Counted from the first letter of the stretch, positions 34,124 through 44,664 are shown. The stretch is DNA of 64,000 nucleotides from an uncultured Flavobacteriaceae bacterium (GCA_947500435.1 CANMRV010000007.1:62001-126000), one strand, 5' to 3'. Notes: generated by a model not told the origin, from the sequence alone. Program-made: numbers and translations.

Positions 34124-36517
34124 CTAATCGGTGACTTTGATGATGGTTTTTCCACTGCCAATTTCCCCCTTCTCAGTTATAGTTTTGGCATTCACCTCTA
34201 TATTGTCAAAATCAAATGGAGTCTTAAATCGTACAATAGCCTCTCCATTCTCATCTGTTTTGAGACTTGGATCCCAGAATAGGGTAACCTGATCTTTTCT
34301 AGATCTTCTAAGAAGTTTGCTCTTATAAGAAATATAATCTATCGATTTGTGGTACCCTTTAAAAGTAAACTGACCATCTTTTCTGGAGAAATAATCAATA
34401 TCAGATCCATTTCGGGTATAAATTAAAAAAACACCTTTATCTGCCCTAGAACCCCACATAGATGCATCAGAGTTATAAGGGCTAATGAACTCAATTCTTT
34501 CAATATCGTTTTCTGTCAAACCCCAAGAAGTCTGAAAAACATTTGAATTTTCCAACATCATACCATCAACAACCCATAACGGTCCTGGCTGATCAAGTGT
34601 CGAACCAGATTGGGTGGGAGCATTCCCGAAAACTTCTCCTGAAGACCCAATGTTAGGACTATTTGGATTACCCGAAACGGTTATACCTGGTATATTAATA
34701 AGAAGCTCAAAAATTGATTTAGGTCTTTTTGGATCTTGAATAACTACTCTGCCTTGACGGGCTTTGATTCCAAATACTGGAGCTGAAGCGCGCTTTTTAA
34801 TTCTATCGTCCTTGACATCTACCTCATCAAGCTCAATCAATCCTGTTGTGTCGATTGGTTGCCAAACAGATCGTTGTAATGGTTTCTTGCTGTCCCTTTT
34901 TCTATTCGCTCTTTTATTGATTTCCTGAGCATCATCAGTAGGGTTATCGATTTGTAAAAACTTAACCAGACGAGACTTGGAATCCTCCCCCTTGGTTCTA
35001 AAAACCATTTCATTTTCACCAGTCAAATTCAAATCTGTAAGTCGTAGCATACCATTGGCATCTGTCTGCTCTTCCTTCACTAAAACACTCTCTTTAGTAC
35101 CTGCAATAACTTGAATCTCTTTATTTTTAAGCAGTTTGTTGTTCAAATCGTAGGCATAGCCATACAGCTCTAACCCTTTTTGAAACGGATACTTAATTTT
35201 TCGTTCAGAAAGAGTTGAACTCAAATCAAAAGATCCCCCATTCGTTGCCATCATTCGTATATCATTTAAAAATCTGACTTCTCTCTTCCTCTCTTTTGAA
35301 CTAGTAGCCCAAAAGTGCTCTTCTTGCAATTGTTCTCTTTGAAATGCGCTTTCATTCCGAAGACTTCTTGCACTTAAAGAAAGTTTTGTCTGTACAGGGT
35401 TACCCAAACTATCCTTGACTACCAACTTTATAGCTATTTCATTTTCCTCCTTATTCTTCTCCAGTGAAAAAATTTCAAGCTGTAACCGATTATCGCCTTC
35501 AATATTAACAAATCGTGAAGCCCATACTTGATTTTTGTCAAACAGGGAAATTTTCATAATACCATGAGGAATATCTTTTTTTAGAATATCCAACTTTACT
35601 TCGCCTTCATCAATTGTCAAATTCTTCTTGAAATAAGTTACACCTGCCATCTCTCCTTTCAAATGAAGTACATTGTTCTTGGAAGTATTAGATGCCTTAA
35701 TAATGATGATAATCTTTGAGGAATCTAGATTATTAACACTCATCTGATATCCTTCATCCAATGCCATAGGTAAATCGTACGTACGGCCCTCGGAAGTTTT
35801 TAATTGATATACTTCTTTAGACCTTGGAGTGTAAGTTGATGAAAATAAACCCTCGCCATACTTTGAAATGGGCATCCTTATACTTCCGCTCTTATTTACA
35901 ATAGTACCCTGGAGTTCTGTGGGAGTTCCATTTTCCGTTGTCGCTCTTATAATTACTCTATTAGCCAATGAATTAATTAAATGTCCCCCTTCTGGATGAA
36001 AGGTCACTTTTGACACTGGCAAAGTAGCTTCAGAATAATCTTTTCCTTCATCAGATATTACTAAACGTTTCGAATAGAAAAAAGATTCTCCGTAATTTTT
36101 CATCCATCTAGTATAGGCTCTTAAGAAATAGTTCCCATCAGCTAGCTTCTTTGGTATAATTAAAGAACCACCGGTTGTTCCGGACTTAATCATATGATAT
36201 TGGGTAAGAATCGCTTCACCTTTTGAATCAATTAGATCTACGATTAGAACATTACTTACATTAACTCTGAGGTTATTTGGCCCTGTTAAGATATAGGCTT
36301 TAAAAAAAACAGGCTCATCTTTTGCCACCAAAGACTTATCAGTATGCAAAACAACCCGTTCTTGCCATAAAACCAATGAATCTTGCACGCTTGAATCTTG
36401 AATTGCATTCTCAGTCAATTCATTATTGAAGTATTCTTTGGCCGAATTCCCCTGTGCTAAAAGGAATGGACCGTAAAAAAGTAGTGAGATTGTAAACTTA
36501 AGTATTGTAACTTTCAT
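34124..36517 (-). CDS. Surface/periplasmic protein with MG2-like and TonB-plug domains
   Basis: A 797-residue exported protein with a signal peptide ending near LLAQG. The N-terminal part (VVLHTDKSLVAKDEPVFFKA) resembles the MG2 domain of alpha-2-macroglobulin-like proteins. The middle part has carboxypeptidase-regulatory-like beta domains. Near residues 590-720 lies a TonB-receptor plug-like domain (IFELLINIPGITVSG, later GPLWVVDGMMLEN). There is no following beta-barrel; the protein ends shortly after with another Ig-like domain. This layout recurs in flavobacteria, so it is not a truncated receptor. Function unknown; single gene. Confidence 0.8.
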   Translation of the reverse strand: MKVTILKFTISLLFYGPFLLAQGNSAKEYFNNELTENAIQDSSVQDSLVLWQERVVLHTDKSLVAKDEPVFFKAYILTGPNNLRVNVSNVLIVDLIDSKGEAILTQYHMIKSGTTGGSLIIPKKLADGNYFLRAYTRWMKNYGESFFYSKRLVISDEGKDYSEATLPVSKVTFHPEGGHLINSLANRVIIRATTENGTPTELQGTIVNKSGSIRMPISKYGEGLFSSTYTPRSKEVYQLKTSEGRTYDLPMALDEGYQMSVNNLDSSKIIIIIKASNTSKNNVLHLKGEMAGVTYFKKNLTIDEGEVKLDILKKDIPHGIMKISLFDKNQVWASRFVNIEGDNRLQLEIFSLEKNKEENEIAIKLVVKDSLGNPVQTKLSLSARSLRNESAFQREQLQEEHFWATSSKERKREVRFLNDIRMMATNGGSFDLSSTLSERKIKYPFQKGLELYGYAYDLNNKLLKNKEIQVIAGTKESVLVKEEQTDANGMLRLTDLNLTGENEMVFRTKGEDSKSRLVKFLQIDNPTDDAQEINKRANRKRDSKKPLQRSVWQPIDTTGLIELDEVDVKDDRIKKRASAPVFGIKARQGRVVIQDPKRPKSIFELLINIPGITVSGNPNSPNIGSSGEVFGNAPTQSGSTLDQPGPLWVVDGMMLENSNVFQTSWGLTENDIERIEFISPYNSDASMWGSRADKGVFLIYTRNGSDIDYFSRKDGQFTFKGYHKSIDYISYKSKLLRRSRKDQVTLFWDPSLKTDENGEAIVRFKTPFDFDNIEVNAKTITEKGEIGSGKTIIKVTD

Positions 36518-36583
36518 GCCTTTCTAATGTTTTACCCTGAGAAATCAGTCACAAAAATTATTCCAACCTAATAGAATTTATAC

Positions 36584-38632
36584 TCATTCCGGATACTCCA
36601 CCCTTAAATGATAAATGTTGGTCAACTTTTGCTTGAAAATTTTCTTAATGGTCTCAATTTCTTTGAAAGTAATATCCGCATTTAAAAACTGGTTCGCCCC
36701 CATTTGACCTGCAATGATTTTATCCACGAACTCATCTATAATCAAAAATGTTGGGTTCTTTAAACTCTTAGAAGCCGCTTCGACGGAATCCGCCATCATC
36801 AAAATTGCAGTTTCCTTTGAAAATGGGGTTGGACCAGGGTATCTAAAATCATCAGCATTTGCCTCTGGATCGAGTTCTTGCTGTTTCTTGAAGAAATAAT
36901 ATACCAAGGTCGTGCCATGATGTGATCTTATAAAATCGATAACCCTGTCCGGCAAATTGTTCTTTCTGGCCAATTCAATTCCACCGATGACATGGTCGAC
37001 AATAATCTTTGCACTATCCTTTGGAGATAACTCGTCATGCGGATTCACATTTGTAATTTGATTCTCTGTAAAGTAAGTTGGATTCAACATCTTACCAATA
37101 TCATGATACAATGCTCCTACCCTAACTAACATTGCATTTGCCCCTATTTCATTTGCTGCTGCTTCCGCCAAATTGGAAACTTGTAGTGAGTGATGAAAAG
37201 TTCCTGGAGCCTTATTAGATAGCTCTTTTAGCAATTTCGAATTGGTGTCAGATAATTCCAGTAAGGAAACATCCGAAACTAATCCGAAAACTTTCTCATA
37301 AACATAAATCAACGGTTGAACAAAAAGCGTAATCATTCCATTTAACAAAAACAGACCTAAGGTGAACCATATTATATTTTCTAAGTTCCCTTCATGAATA
37401 ATATGGAATGCCAAGTATCCTATAATATAGATAAGTGTAATCTGACCTACTGAGATAAAAAGATTTGCCCTTTTGTATAATTCCGAGACCGTTAGTATGG
37501 TAACTATACCGGCAATTATTTGTAGAAAAATATATTCAAAACTATTGGGCACAACAAAACCCAAAATCAATACGGTTAAAACATGCACAAAAAGACCTAG
37601 TCGTGCATCAAAAAAAGTCTTAAGTAACAAGGGAAGTATACAAAGTGGTACCACAAAAACATACGCCTCATCATACTTTACAACCACAGTGGTTATAAAG
37701 ACCATCAACAAAACATTGAAAAAGATAAACGTAACTTTTGTATTGTTTTCATAAATTCTTGGTCGATACTTTTTCAAAAACAACAACAGCATCATTAATA
37801 CGAGAGCAACTAAAACTCCGTATCCGAAAAGTATAAAATACTGACTTTTAGCTGTCCATAATTCTGACTCATACTCTCCTTTTAATGAGTTCAGAGTTTT
37901 GAAATTTTCAGCTTCAACCACTTCACCCTTGGCGATAATTAATTTACCCTCGTCAATGGTTCCCCGAGTATAAGAAATTTTAGAAAGCTCATCATTTAAA
38001 GCCTTGTTAGAAAGGTTTTCATCATAGGTAACGTTAGGTGTGGTGAGGTTAAAAAACAGGTCTTGAAAGGCCGCCCTAAATGTTATCAACCCCCTTTTAC
38101 GTAGGATATCATTGACAACTCTTTCAACATTTTGTACCCCATATAAAGTATTCGAAGATACTTCCCTTGCCTCATTGTCCTTAATTATATAAACCTGTTT
38201 CCCTGAATTTTGAGAAATTACCTTTTTTAGAATTCCATTTTCATAAAGTTCATCGAGAATTGACTTTCCGGTCTGGTATAGTGTCTTTAATTGGTCTGAG
38301 TTGTACGTTTCAGAAGAAAATACAGAAGGAAAATTAGAATCAAACTGCTTGTATGCCTTAGCAGCAATCTCAGAATCATATTGATAGTACTCTATCCGAT
38401 TACTCCTAATCTGTTGCTCTTCCTCATAAATTTCAGCTTTATCCTTACTTATGGAAAAATCAAAAGGCGAATAAAGATTTTCGTACTGCCATGGTTTTCC
38501 CTTCTGGAATTCATACTTAAACTGTCCACCTTTTGGAAAGAAAAAAACGATAAGAAATAAGGATACACCATATAAAAAATACTTATAAATGTGGGATTGG
38601 TTTTTGTACAACGTATCCAACGATTTGCTCAT
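36584..38632 (-). CDS. 7TM-HD phosphohydrolase (PgpH-like, probable cyclic-di-AMP phosphodiesterase)
   Basis: Membrane enzyme of about 682 residues. A first membrane segment (YKYFLYGVSLFLIVFFFP) is followed by an extracytoplasmic 7TMR-HDED-type domain of about 240 residues, then a cluster of six or seven helices. The cytoplasmic HD domain has HHSLQVSNLAEAAA, ALYHDIGK and SHHGTTLVYYF metal-binding motifs. PgpH proteins hydrolyse c-di-AMP. The frame extends to 38743, but the ATG at 38632 gives the usual N-terminus MSKSLDTLYKNQ and keeps the upstream part free for the divergent thiolase gene. Confidence 0.88.
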   Translation of the reverse strand: MSKSLDTLYKNQSHIYKYFLYGVSLFLIVFFFPKGGQFKYEFQKGKPWQYENLYSPFDFSISKDKAEIYEEEQQIRSNRIEYYQYDSEIAAKAYKQFDSNFPSVFSSETYNSDQLKTLYQTGKSILDELYENGILKKVISQNSGKQVYIIKDNEAREVSSNTLYGVQNVERVVNDILRKRGLITFRAAFQDLFFNLTTPNVTYDENLSNKALNDELSKISYTRGTIDEGKLIIAKGEVVEAENFKTLNSLKGEYESELWTAKSQYFILFGYGVLVALVLMMLLLFLKKYRPRIYENNTKVTFIFFNVLLMVFITTVVVKYDEAYVFVVPLCILPLLLKTFFDARLGLFVHVLTVLILGFVVPNSFEYIFLQIIAGIVTILTVSELYKRANLFISVGQITLIYIIGYLAFHIIHEGNLENIIWFTLGLFLLNGMITLFVQPLIYVYEKVFGLVSDVSLLELSDTNSKLLKELSNKAPGTFHHSLQVSNLAEAAANEIGANAMLVRVGALYHDIGKMLNPTYFTENQITNVNPHDELSPKDSAKIIVDHVIGGIELARKNNLPDRVIDFIRSHHGTTLVYYFFKKQQELDPEANADDFRYPGPTPFSKETAILMMADSVEAASKSLKNPTFLIIDEFVDKIIAGQMGANQFLNADITFKEIETIKKIFKQKLTNIYHLRVEYPE

Positions 38633-38812
38633 AGGGAAGATATCTGTTTTCAAAAATAGAAAATAATAAGCTAAGGGGGCTTTTGATGGCTCTTCATTTT
38701 GAATATCGAGTTCAAGATAGCCATTGCAACAACCTAAAAGCATTCTTCTGCTAAGGGCGATATCGACTTAAAATTCGTATTTTTGCAACCAAAGAAACAA
38801 ACGAAATTTAGC

Positions 38813-39988
38813 ATGAAGGAAGTAGTAATTGTATCAGCTGTTCGGACCCCAATTGGAAGTTTCATGGGGGGGTTGTCAACGATTCCAGCCCCTAAATTAG
38901 GAGCGATTGCCATTAAAGGCGCATTGGAGAAAATTGGGCTATCACCTGATAAGGTTGAGGAAGTTCTTATGGGCAATGTTGTTCAAGCTGGCACGGGTCA
39001 AGCTCCTGCAAGACAGGCTGCAATTTTTGCAGGTATTCCTGATACTGTTCCGTGCACGACGATAAACAAAGTCTGTGCGTCAGGTATGAAAACAGTTATG
39101 CAAGCTGCCCAGGCTATTGCATTGGGAGATGCTTCAATAATAGTTGCAGGTGGCATGGAAAACATGAGTTTGATTCCACATTACGTTCATATGAGAACAG
39201 GTCAAAAATTTGGTCCCGCATCCCTGATAGACGGAATGCAAAAAGACGGACTCGTTGACGTTTACGACCAAAATGCAATGGGTGTTTGCGCAGATGCTTG
39301 TGCTATGGAACATGATTTCACTAGAGAAGATCAAGATAATTTTGCTATTCAATCATATACAAGGTCGGCAGACGCATCAAATGGAGGCAAGTTTAAAAAT
39401 GAGATAGTTCCTGTTGAAGTACCACAACGAAGAGGGGAACCGATTATAGTTTCAGAAGATGAAGAATTCAAAAAGGTAAAACTTGAAAAAATTCCCTCTT
39501 TGCGTCCAGCCTTCACAAAAGACGGAACTGTGACAGCCGCCAACGCATCTACAATCAATGATGGTGCAGCTGCTTTGGTACTTATGAGTGTCGAAAAAGC
39601 TCAAGAATTGAATCTCGTACCTTTAGCTACAATAAAAAGTTACGCTGATGCGGCTCAAGAACCAAAATGGTTTACTACAGCTCCTGCTAAGGCTCTTCCG
39701 AAAGCTTTGGATAAAGCCAATATCTCAATCGATGATGTAGATTATTTTGAGTTTAATGAGGCCTTTGCGGTTGTCGGACTCGCGAATATGAAATTGTTAG
39801 GACTTAAAGATGATAATGTAAATGTACATGGCGGGGCCGTCTCTCTAGGTCATCCGCTGGGATGTTCTGGAGCTAGAATTTTGGTTACTTTACTTCATGT
39901 CCTGGACCAAAACAATGCAAAAATTGGTGCCGCAGCCATCTGTAATGGTGGCGGTGGCGCATCTGCAATTGTTGTGGAAAGAAACTAA
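38813..39988 (+). CDS. Acetyl-CoA C-acyltransferase (thiolase)
   Basis: Condenses two acetyl-CoA or thiolyses 3-ketoacyl-CoA. The 391-residue form starts at MKEVVIVSAVRTPIG; an upstream in-frame ATG (38783) would add ten non-family residues. The active-site Cys88 is in NKVCASGMK, His347 in GHPLGCSG and Cys377 in the C-terminal ICNGGGGASA motif, all intact. Divergent from the PgpH-like gene; the NlpC/P60 gene follows after 16 bases and is probably cotranscribed. Confidence 0.93.
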   Translation: MKEVVIVSAVRTPIGSFMGGLSTIPAPKLGAIAIKGALEKIGLSPDKVEEVLMGNVVQAGTGQAPARQAAIFAGIPDTVPCTTINKVCASGMKTVMQAAQAIALGDASIIVAGGMENMSLIPHYVHMRTGQKFGPASLIDGMQKDGLVDVYDQNAMGVCADACAMEHDFTREDQDNFAIQSYTRSADASNGGKFKNEIVPVEVPQRRGEPIIVSEDEEFKKVKLEKIPSLRPAFTKDGTVTAANASTINDGAAALVLMSVEKAQELNLVPLATIKSYADAAQEPKWFTTAPAKALPKALDKANISIDDVDYFEFNEAFAVVGLANMKLLGLKDDNVNVHGGAVSLGHPLGCSGARILVTLLHVLDQNNAKIGAAAICNGGGGASAIVVERN

Positions 39989-40004
39989 CACGTTTAAGTA
40001 AACC

Positions 40005-40757
40005 ATGCTATACGGTATTTGCCCCCTAAGTGTCGTTCCTATTCGATTGACTGCTGATGATGCTGGAGAAATGATATCTCAATTATTATACGGAGAGCAT
40101 TTTAAAATCTTGGAACATCGCAAACGCTGCAGCCGTATTCGTTTGGCATTTGATGATTTTGAAGGGTGGGTTAGCAATCGCCAAATTACTGTTATTGAGG
40201 AGGAAGATTACCAAATACTAGAGAACTCCGACAACTTAAGATATTCAAGCGACCTGATTTCTTTTGTTTCTGAAGATTCCGGAACCTTACTTCCAATTGT
40301 TATAGGTTCTTCTATTCAAGAAGTTAAGTCACTCGCACATACTTTCGAGGGAAGTACAATAGAATCCAAAAGAGAGAAGTTCAATCTTGTACAAACTGCC
40401 TTAGCATACCTAAATGCTCCCTTTTTGTCAGGAGGGCGCACTCCCTTCGGAGTTGACAGTTCTGGTTTCACGCAAATGGTCTACAAAATAAATGGATATT
40501 CCCTGAAAAGAAAATCATCCGAACAATCGGCGCAAGGTGAAGCCTTAAGCTTTATAGAAGAGAGCGAGCCTGGCGATTTGGCTTTTTTTGACAACAAAGA
40601 AGGTATAATTAATCATGTGGGCATTATCATGAAAGACAATTACGTAATTCATGCTTTTGGAAAAGTACGGATTGACCGCTTGGACCATACAGGTATCTTC
40701 AATGCCAAAACACGAAATTATACCCACTCACTTCGGGTCATTAAAAAAATTGTATAA
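40005..40757 (+). CDS. NlpC/P60-family protein with Cys-to-Ser change at the active site
   Basis: A 250-residue protein with an SH3-like N-terminal part (GICPLSVVPIRL) and an NlpC/P60 domain from about residue 125. Such enzymes cut peptidoglycan stem peptides with a Cys-His-His triad. The usual DCSGF motif here reads DSSGF, with AGT coding Ser152 where TGT/TGC is expected. The histidines are present (His204 in NHVGIIM, His216 in IHAFGK). A single A-for-T change would explain it. The enzyme is therefore probably inactive or works differently. There is no signal peptide. It is cotranscribed with the thiolase and ends at a bidirectional terminator. Confidence 0.88.
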   Translation: MLYGICPLSVVPIRLTADDAGEMISQLLYGEHFKILEHRKRCSRIRLAFDDFEGWVSNRQITVIEEEDYQILENSDNLRYSSDLISFVSEDSGTLLPIVIGSSIQEVKSLAHTFEGSTIESKREKFNLVQTALAYLNAPFLSGGRTPFGVDSSGFTQMVYKINGYSLKRKSSEQSAQGEALSFIEESEPGDLAFFDNKEGIINHVGIIMKDNYVIHAFGKVRIDRLDHTGIFNAKTRNYTHSLRVIKKIV

Positions 40758-40758
40758 A

Positions 40759-40785
40759 AAAACCTCCACATATAGCGGAGGTTTT
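40759..40785. terminator. Bidirectional terminator between convergent genes
   Basis: Stem AAAACCTCC/GGAGGTTTT with a nine-base loop, between the NlpC/P60 and TPR genes. Confidence 0.8.
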
Positions 40786-40811
40786 ATTACAACAGAGAAT
40801 ATATTTAAATA

Positions 40812-42074
40812 TTACTCTCCTAATAACTTTTTGATGCGCATGAAGTTTTCATTGTCGCCCATAGCGCCATAAATGTTCTTCAATTGCGAAAGAAGTCCTT
40901 GATTATCAGGATTCAGCTTTAGTGCATCTTCAAGAATCTTGGCACCTTGGCCAAACAAATCATCTTTCTGCTTCTTTAATTCATCATATCTAGCGATATC
41001 TTTTCTTGAATTTCCTAAAGAATTCATTTCGTCAATCAATCCATTACCCTCATTTACATATGTAGTTGAAAGATTTAATTGCGCATTTGTATAACCAGGA
41101 TTTGCTTCAAGGGCTTTCATATATGAAGCTCTAGCTTCTTCAAGATTTCCCTGTTCCATATTAATCACACCAATATTATAATGTAAATCAGCATTATCAG
41201 GCTCCATTTCGGAAGCTTCAGCCATTAATATCTTGAATTTATCCTTATCACCCAGTTTATAATGAAGATTCGCTTCTTGTAGAATCAAGTTCACATCATC
41301 AGGATTACTTGCTCGTGCCTTGGCATACGCTTCAAGTGCTTTATCATCTTGACCTAGTTGTCCGTAGATTAAAGCGGTATTCTTAACAATTTCCGCTCGT
41401 TTAGATGGTGTTTTTTCATCTAGGGGATCCGTGTAAGTTCCCGACTTAACCATTAAATCTCTTTGGATCTTATCCATTATTTCAACTTCACCGCTTGCAG
41501 TATTGGTTGCCTTATAAACTGTAGCACTGCCATCATAACCTACTTCTTGAAGCTCGTCATAATAGGTTAAAGCTTGCTCGTAATGCGCACCATTTACCGC
41601 ACTACTGGCAGCATAATAAAGATAAGAAGTATCCTTAGGGCTAATTTTGTAGCTCATATACAATTTCTCAGCAGCCTCCTTGAAATTCTTATTACCATTA
41701 TCCTCAACAGCGGAATTCACTAAATCTGCAGTTACCGCTGCTAATCTTTGATTAGTTTCATCAGTATACTTCGCCTTTCCGCTTTTTTCTTCAACATCAA
41801 CTACTTTTTTGAAAGAATCAACCGCTTCTGAAAATGCGGTGTCATCTCCACCTTTTGCTAATTCAGCATAAGCTTTACCTCTCAAAAAATGATATTGCGC
41901 CTGCACTTTCGCATCTGCTCCTGCAATCATTCCTGATGCAGCTTCTAAAGAGGTTTTTGCAGCTGTTGCATCACCTCCTTTTAAGGCTTTCTCCGCAGCC
42001 TTGATTTCACTTTTCTGGGCAAAACCAACCATTGTAAAGGACATGGCCGCCAGTATAAAAATTTTAGTTTTCAT
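40812..42074 (-). CDS. Periplasmic tetratricopeptide-repeat protein
   Basis: A 420-residue protein with a clear signal peptide (cleavage after MVGFAQ). It has repeated TPR motifs, clearest around residues 235-330 (ALEAYAKARASNPDDVNLIL, then YNIGVINMEQGNLEEARASY). A general protein-interaction scaffold; the partner is unknown. It follows gyrA on the same strand after 40 bases and might be partly cotranscribed. Confidence 0.88.
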   Translation of the reverse strand: MKTKIFILAAMSFTMVGFAQKSEIKAAEKALKGGDATAAKTSLEAASGMIAGADAKVQAQYHFLRGKAYAELAKGGDDTAFSEAVDSFKKVVDVEEKSGKAKYTDETNQRLAAVTADLVNSAVEDNGNKNFKEAAEKLYMSYKISPKDTSYLYYAASSAVNGAHYEQALTYYDELQEVGYDGSATVYKATNTASGEVEIMDKIQRDLMVKSGTYTDPLDEKTPSKRAEIVKNTALIYGQLGQDDKALEAYAKARASNPDDVNLILQEANLHYKLGDKDKFKILMAEASEMEPDNADLHYNIGVINMEQGNLEEARASYMKALEANPGYTNAQLNLSTTYVNEGNGLIDEMNSLGNSRKDIARYDELKKQKDDLFGQGAKILEDALKLNPDNQGLLSQLKNIYGAMGDNENFMRIKKLLGE

Positions 42075-42114
42075 TTTCGAATTAATTAAAAATTAGAGTT
42101 TATTGATTATTATT

Positions 42115-44664
42115 TTATTCTTCTTCGGAGCTACTCTCATTCGCATCCGTGCTTCCATTATCAATAGCCGTGCCATCTTCCGTAGTCACCTCAATATCAA
42201 GGATATCCACTTCCTCTAAATCATCTTCTTCCTTCATTACCTTGGCCACAGCAGCAATTGAATCATCGCCTTTTATGTTGATTAATTTCACCCCTTGGGT
42301 AGCTCTACCCATCACCCTAAGGTCTTCTACAGACATACGAATTGCAATACCCGACCGGTTGATAATCATAAGGTCGTCTGAATCAGATACGTTTTTAATC
42401 GCTACAAGGTTGCCGGTCTTCTCAGTTATTGAGATAGTTTTTACACCTTTTCCGCCTCTATTAGTTATTCTATAGTCTTCAATACTAGATCTTTTTCCAT
42501 ATCCATTTTCAGAAACGACTAGAAGTTCATCCTCGAAATTATGAACTGAAACCATTCCAATTACCTCATCTTCTTCACTTGCCAGTCGAATTCCTCTGAC
42601 ACCTGAAGCATTTCGACCCATAGGTCTCGTTTTACTTTCCTCAAAACGGATGGCCTTACCGGATTTCAAGCCTAAGAAAATTTGACTTGTTCCCGTAGTC
42701 AACTTTGCTTCTAGCAATTCGTCATCTTCACGAATTCCAATGGCATTGATACCATTTTGACGTGGTCTTGAATATTGCTCCAAAGATGTTTTCTTAACGG
42801 TCCCTTTCTTAGTCGCCATAATCACATAGTGACTATTTACATATTCTTCATCTTTTAAATCTTGAGTACAAATGAAAGCTTTTACCTTATCGGTATTCTC
42901 GATATTTATCAAATTCTGAATCGCTCTACCTTTAGAAGTTTTACTTCCTTCGGGAATTTCATAAACCCTCATCCAGAAACATTTCCCTTTTTGGGTAAAG
43001 AACAACATGTACTGGTGATTCGTCCCAACAAATAAATGTTCTAAGAAATCTTCATTTCTAGTGGAAGATGCTTTTTGACCAACCCCTCCTCTATTTTGTG
43101 TCTTGTATTCCGTAAGTGGAGTTCTTTTAATATATCCAGCATGCGAAATGGTAATTACCACCTGCTCATTCGGAATCATATCTTCCATACTCAAATCACC
43201 ACCTGCAAAGTTGATTTCAGAACGACGTTCATCACCATACTTTTCTTTGATTTCAAGAAGTTCATCCTTAATGATACCCATTCTTCGCTCTTCACGATCT
43301 AGAATATCCTTTAAATCAGCAATCGTCTTAATAATCTCGTCAAACTCGTCACGAAGCTTATCTTGTTCCAGACCCGTCAACTGACGTAAACGCATTTCGA
43401 CAATCGCCTTCGCTTGAATTTCAGAAAGTTTAAAGCGTTCAATTAAATTTTCTCTTGCCTCATCGGCGTTATTAGAAGCTCTAATAATCTTAATTACCTC
43501 ATCGATATTATCCGAAGCAATTATTAGTCCTTCTAATATATGTGCTCGGTCTTCTGCCTTTTTCAGCTCGAACTTCGTTCGCCTTACAACTACTTCATGA
43601 CGATGCTCCACAAAATAGTGAATCATCTCTTTAACATTTAAGAGTTGCGGCCTACCCTTAACCAATGCAATGTTATTCACACTAAATGAAGACTGTAGTG
43701 CAGTATACTTATAAAGGGTATTCAATACGATATTAGGTATCGCATCTCTTTTTAATATATAGACAATACGCATTCCCTTTCTATCCGATTCATCACGGAT
43801 ACTAGAAATACCTTCAATCTTCTTATCATTGACCGCATCGGCAGTCTTCTTAATCATATCAGCTTTATTAACCTGATATGGTATTTCGGTAACAATAATA
43901 CATTCTCTTCCTTGAACCTCTTCAAAAGTAGCTTTGGCACGCATTACAACACGACCTCTACCGGTATGAAAAGCTTCTTTTACACCATCATAACCATATA
44001 TAATTCCTCCTGTCGGAAAATCGGGAGCTTTGATATGTGTTATTAGCTCATCAATTTCAATATCATTATTCTCGATATATGCTACCGTACCGTCAATTAC
44101 TTCAGAAAGATTATGAGGAGGCATGTTCGTTGCCATACCAACTGCAATACCTGACGCGCCATTCACCAATAAGTTCGGAACTCTTGCTGGAAGTACCGTA
44201 GGCTCCTCTAAGGAATCATCAAAATTCAATTGGTGGTCTACTGTATCTTTATCAATATCCGCCAACATGTCATCGGCAATCTTACGCATACGGGCCTCCG
44301 TATAACGCATCGCTGCAGGACTATCTCCATCTATAGAACCAAAGTTACCTTGACCATCGACAAGCATGTAGCGTAAACTCCATTCTTGGGCCATACGAAC
44401 CATGGAATCGTAAACGGAGGTATCACCATGTGGGTGATATTTACCCAAAACCTCACCGACAATACGGGCAGATTTCTTGTGCGCACTTGAGGACCGAACT
44501 CCAAGTTCATACATTCCGTATAACACTCTTCTGTGTACCGGTTTTAGTCCATCCCTGACATCTGGGAGAGCACGTGACACAATGACCGACATTGAATAAT
44601 CAATGTAGGCAGATTTCATTTCATCTTCGATATTAATCGGTATCAATTTTTCGCCTTCTGCCAT
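42115..44664 (-). CDS. gyrA: DNA gyrase subunit A
   Basis: Introduces negative supercoils together with GyrB. The 849-residue protein has the breakage-reunion domain with catalytic Tyr121 (MRYTEARM) and the quinolone region HPHGDTSVYD at residues 77-86. Six C-terminal beta-pinwheel blades and an acidic tail (residues 815-849) follow. Position 82 is Thr where E. coli has Ser83. The gene is divergent from clpC across 260 bases. Confidence 0.97.
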   Translation of the reverse strand: MAEGEKLIPINIEDEMKSAYIDYSMSVIVSRALPDVRDGLKPVHRRVLYGMYELGVRSSSAHKKSARIVGEVLGKYHPHGDTSVYDSMVRMAQEWSLRYMLVDGQGNFGSIDGDSPAAMRYTEARMRKIADDMLADIDKDTVDHQLNFDDSLEEPTVLPARVPNLLVNGASGIAVGMATNMPPHNLSEVIDGTVAYIENNDIEIDELITHIKAPDFPTGGIIYGYDGVKEAFHTGRGRVVMRAKATFEEVQGRECIIVTEIPYQVNKADMIKKTADAVNDKKIEGISSIRDESDRKGMRIVYILKRDAIPNIVLNTLYKYTALQSSFSVNNIALVKGRPQLLNVKEMIHYFVEHRHEVVVRRTKFELKKAEDRAHILEGLIIASDNIDEVIKIIRASNNADEARENLIERFKLSEIQAKAIVEMRLRQLTGLEQDKLRDEFDEIIKTIADLKDILDREERRMGIIKDELLEIKEKYGDERRSEINFAGGDLSMEDMIPNEQVVITISHAGYIKRTPLTEYKTQNRGGVGQKASSTRNEDFLEHLFVGTNHQYMLFFTQKGKCFWMRVYEIPEGSKTSKGRAIQNLINIENTDKVKAFICTQDLKDEEYVNSHYVIMATKKGTVKKTSLEQYSRPRQNGINAIGIREDDELLEAKLTTGTSQIFLGLKSGKAIRFEESKTRPMGRNASGVRGIRLASEEDEVIGMVSVHNFEDELLVVSENGYGKRSSIEDYRITNRGGKGVKTISITEKTGNLVAIKNVSDSDDLMIINRSGIAIRMSVEDLRVMGRATQGVKLINIKGDDSIAAVAKVMKEEDDLEEVDILDIEVTTEDGTAIDNGSTDANESSSEEE

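Noticed and set aside
34124..36517. Truncated TonB-dependent receptor (pseudogene)
   Set aside because: The frame is intact with a proper signal peptide and the MG2-plug layout without barrel recurs as a flavobacterial protein type.
38633..38743. N-terminal extension of the 7TM-HD protein
   Set aside because: The extra 37 residues do not fit the family N-terminus and would occupy the divergent promoter region of the thiolase gene.
42400..44664. Thr82 of GyrA (E. coli Ser83 position) as a quinolone resistance change
   Set aside because: Thr can be a natural residue here in other bacteria; nothing shows that it replaced Ser in this lineage.
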